From: Halanaerobium sp964649895
GTDB lineage: Bacteria > Bacillota > Halanaerobiia > Halanaerobiales > Halanaerobiaceae
DNA length: 7,536 nucleotides
NCBI GenBank assembly: GCA_964649895.1
Contig: CAZYRX010000075.1
Coordinates: forward strand, 1 to 7,536
Direction: 5' to 3'
Shown here piece by piece: positions 6,641-7,536 of this stretch; positions within the stretch are counted from its first letter, which is position 1, and each line of letters begins with the position of its first letter. The notes beneath the pieces were generated by a model, which saw only the letters and a list, made by a program, of their open reading frames with translations, made no database searches and was not told the DNA's origin. A program made the translations under genes and the position numbers.

Positions 6641-6669
6641 TTGACGAAAGTTTTTTTAGCAAGTATAAT
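6641..6669 (+). promoter_or_regulatory. Vegetative (sigma-A type) promoter of sigH
   Basis: TTGACG (6641-6646) and TATAAT (6664-6669) are separated by exactly 17 nt, only one mismatch from consensus. Transcription should start near 6675-6677, leaving a leader of about 25 nt that carries the ribosome binding site. This gives sigH its own transcription independent of rlmB, as known for spo0H in Bacillus. A TGACGAA heptamer at 6642-6648 overlaps the -35 box and is one base from a Spo0A box. Confidence 0.8.
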
Positions 6670-6684
6670 AGTAATGTAATGGAT

Positions 6685-6694
6685 AAGGGAGGGG
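6685..6694 (+). promoter_or_regulatory. Ribosome binding site deciding the TTG start of sigH
   Basis: AAGGGAGGGG contains GGAGG at 6688-6692, 9 nt before TTG 6702 and 15 nt before the in-frame ATG 6708. The spacing favours TTG, with the ATG as a less likely alternative that would drop two residues. Confidence 0.6.
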
Positions 6695-6701
6695 ATTCTG
6701 G

Positions 6702-7361
6702 TTGAAGATGAATGCTCATGAATTTGACTTTGATGACATAAGTGTTGAAGAGTACAAACAGATGACCGATGATGAACTTGTTGAGCTTGTCCACCAGGGT
6801 GATATGGAAGCTCAAGAAACCTTGATCAAGAGATATAAAAATTTTGTTTTAGCTAAATCAAGATCATATTTTTTAGTAGGAGCAGATAGAGAAGATATTG
6901 TCCAAGAGGGTATGATTGGTCTTTATAAAGCAGTACGGGACTATAAAATAGAAAGACTAGCATCTTTTAGAGCTTTTGCAGAATTATGTATTACTCGACA
7001 GATTATTACTGCTATTAAGGCAGCAACTCGACAAAAACATCAACCATTAAATACTTATGTTTCATTAAACAAACCAATTTATGATGAAGAATCTGACCGG
7101 ACTCTTCTTGATGTACTTAAAGGAGGAAAATTATCTAATCCAGAAGCATTATTTATAAGCAACGAAACTTATGATTTGATAGAATCTGAAATATCTTCTA
7201 TGTTAAGTGATCTTGAATTTGATGTATTACAGGAATATCTTGACGGTAAATCATATCAAAATATTGCAGAGGCTTTAGGTAAACATGTAAAATCAGTAGA
7301 TAATGCCTTACAGAGAGTTAAGAGAAAATTAGAGGTATTTTTGGAAAAAAATAATATTTAA
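6702..7361 (+). CDS. sigH: RNA polymerase sigma-H factor (SigH/Spo0H, sigma-70 family)
   Basis: SigH directs RNA polymerase to transition-state and early sporulation or competence genes in Bacillus and clostridia. From the TTG the protein has 219 residues, close to the Bacillus subtilis length of 218. Region 2 spans about 38-113: RSYFLVGADREDIVQEGMIG (54-73) binds core polymerase, and CITRQIITAIKAATRQKH (96-113) is the -10-reading segment. LNKPIYDEESDRTLLDVL (122-139) links to region 4. The helix-turn-helix SYQNIAEALGKHVKSVDNALQRVKRKL (184-210) reads the -35 element. The acidic N terminus (6-25) is less conserved. Similarity to the B. subtilis protein is high throughout, including the HVKS-DNALQRVKRKLE ending. 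It has its own promoter and terminator. Its presence suggests a spore-forming ancestry but does not prove that this organism sporulates. Confidence 0.95.
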   Translation: MKMNAHEFDFDDISVEEYKQMTDDELVELVHQGDMEAQETLIKRYKNFVLAKSRSYFLVGADREDIVQEGMIGLYKAVRDYKIERLASFRAFAELCITRQIITAIKAATRQKHQPLNTYVSLNKPIYDEESDRTLLDVLKGGKLSNPEALFISNETYDLIESEISSMLSDLEFDVLQEYLDGKSYQNIAEALGKHVKSVDNALQRVKRKLEVFLEKNNI

Positions 7362-7406
7362 TCTTCTAATTTTAACATAAATGATTATTTAAATAAGTTA
7401 GTATAC

Positions 7407-7431
7407 GGCCTGCTGCCGACAGGCCTTTTTT
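7407..7431 (+). terminator. Intrinsic terminator after sigH
   Basis: GGCCTG (7407-7412) pairs perfectly with CAGGCC (7420-7425) around a 7-nt loop, followed by six T residues (7426-7431). It separates sigH from tuf. A competing smaller hairpin, CGGC (7406-7409) with GCCG (7415-7418), uses part of the same sequence. Confidence 0.8.
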
Positions 7432-7492
7432 ATGGATTATTATCCGGATCTCTAGATAAAAACAAGTTAATTATTTAAGGGGGAAGAAAAAG

Positions 7493-7536
7493 ATGGCAAA
7501 ACAAAAATTTGAAAGAACCAAACCACATGTTAACAT
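7493..7536 (+). CDS. tuf: Elongation factor Tu, N-terminal fragment (cut by window end)
   Basis: EF-Tu is the GTPase that delivers aminoacyl-tRNA to the ribosome. Only 14 codons plus two bases are present: MAKQKFERTKPHVN, followed by AT, consistent with isoleucine. This is the near-invariant bacterial EF-Tu start that precedes the GHVDHGKT P-loop. AAGGGGG at 7477-7483 is the ribosome binding site, 9 nt before the ATG. A tuf copy placed after sigH and before rpmG-secE-nusG is known in several clostridial lineages. The 61 nt between the sigH terminator and this start (7432-7492) contain the ribosome binding site and an 8-bp palindrome ATCCGGAT (7442-7449) but no promoter that I can recognise. 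Confidence 0.93.
   Translation, partial: MAKQKFERTKPHVN

Noticed and set aside
7385..7396. TTATTTAAATAA as a regulator operator
   Set aside because: It is a perfect 12-bp palindrome but composed only of A and T in an AT-rich gap downstream of sigH, so chance is a sufficient explanation; kept only as context for the tuf leader.
1..7536. CRISPR arrays, tRNA genes, insertion sequences or phage genes
   Set aside because: No repeated spacer units, cloverleaf sequence, transposase motif or terminal repeats were seen; coding density is filled by housekeeping genes.

Overview
The window is a compact, AT-rich stretch of housekeeping genes, all on the + strand. It follows the classic Firmicutes order yacL-ispD-ispF-gltX-cysS-(thyX)-rlmB-sigH, running into a tuf copy. 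The low-GC codon use, strong AGGAGG-like ribosome binding sites, two TTG starts and a SigH-type sporulation/transition-state sigma factor point to a clostridial-type Firmicute. The glutamate- and aspartate-rich proteins and the tuf position after sigH would fit Halanaerobiales or a related anaerobic clade, but this is inference and the species cannot be named from the sequence.

Region 1 (1-3624) opens with the last 13 codons of a PIN/TRAM (YacL-type) protein. The MEP-pathway isoprenoid genes ispD and ispF follow with no gap. Next comes a gene that joins two CBS domains to a HutP-like domain, whose start lies inside the ispF 3' end. Then comes gltX (glutamyl-tRNA synthetase), closed by a clear intrinsic terminator. 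Genes up to gltX look like one transcription unit.

Region 2 (3625-6632) has a possible promoter, then cysS (cysteinyl-tRNA synthetase), thyX (flavin-dependent thymidylate synthase) and rlmB (23S rRNA 2'-O-methyltransferase). These are packed with a 1-nt gap and a 1-nt overlap. Compared with Bacillus subtilis, cysE, mrnC (Mini-RNase III) and yacP/rae1 are absent from their usual places, and thyX sits in the operon.

Region 3 (6633-7536) holds sigH behind a near-consensus vegetative promoter, followed by a GC-rich terminator and then the first 14 codons of tuf (EF-Tu).

The unusual item is the CBS-HutP fusion at 1265-2056. HutP is known as a metal- and histidine-dependent RNA-binding antiterminator. 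Here a HutP-like domain is attached to a ligand-sensing CBS pair, appears to lack the metal-binding histidines, and lies just upstream of gltX. The short leader between them is rich in UAG triplets, the element HutP reads in RNA. A nucleotide-sensing RNA regulator is a testable guess, not a demonstrated function.
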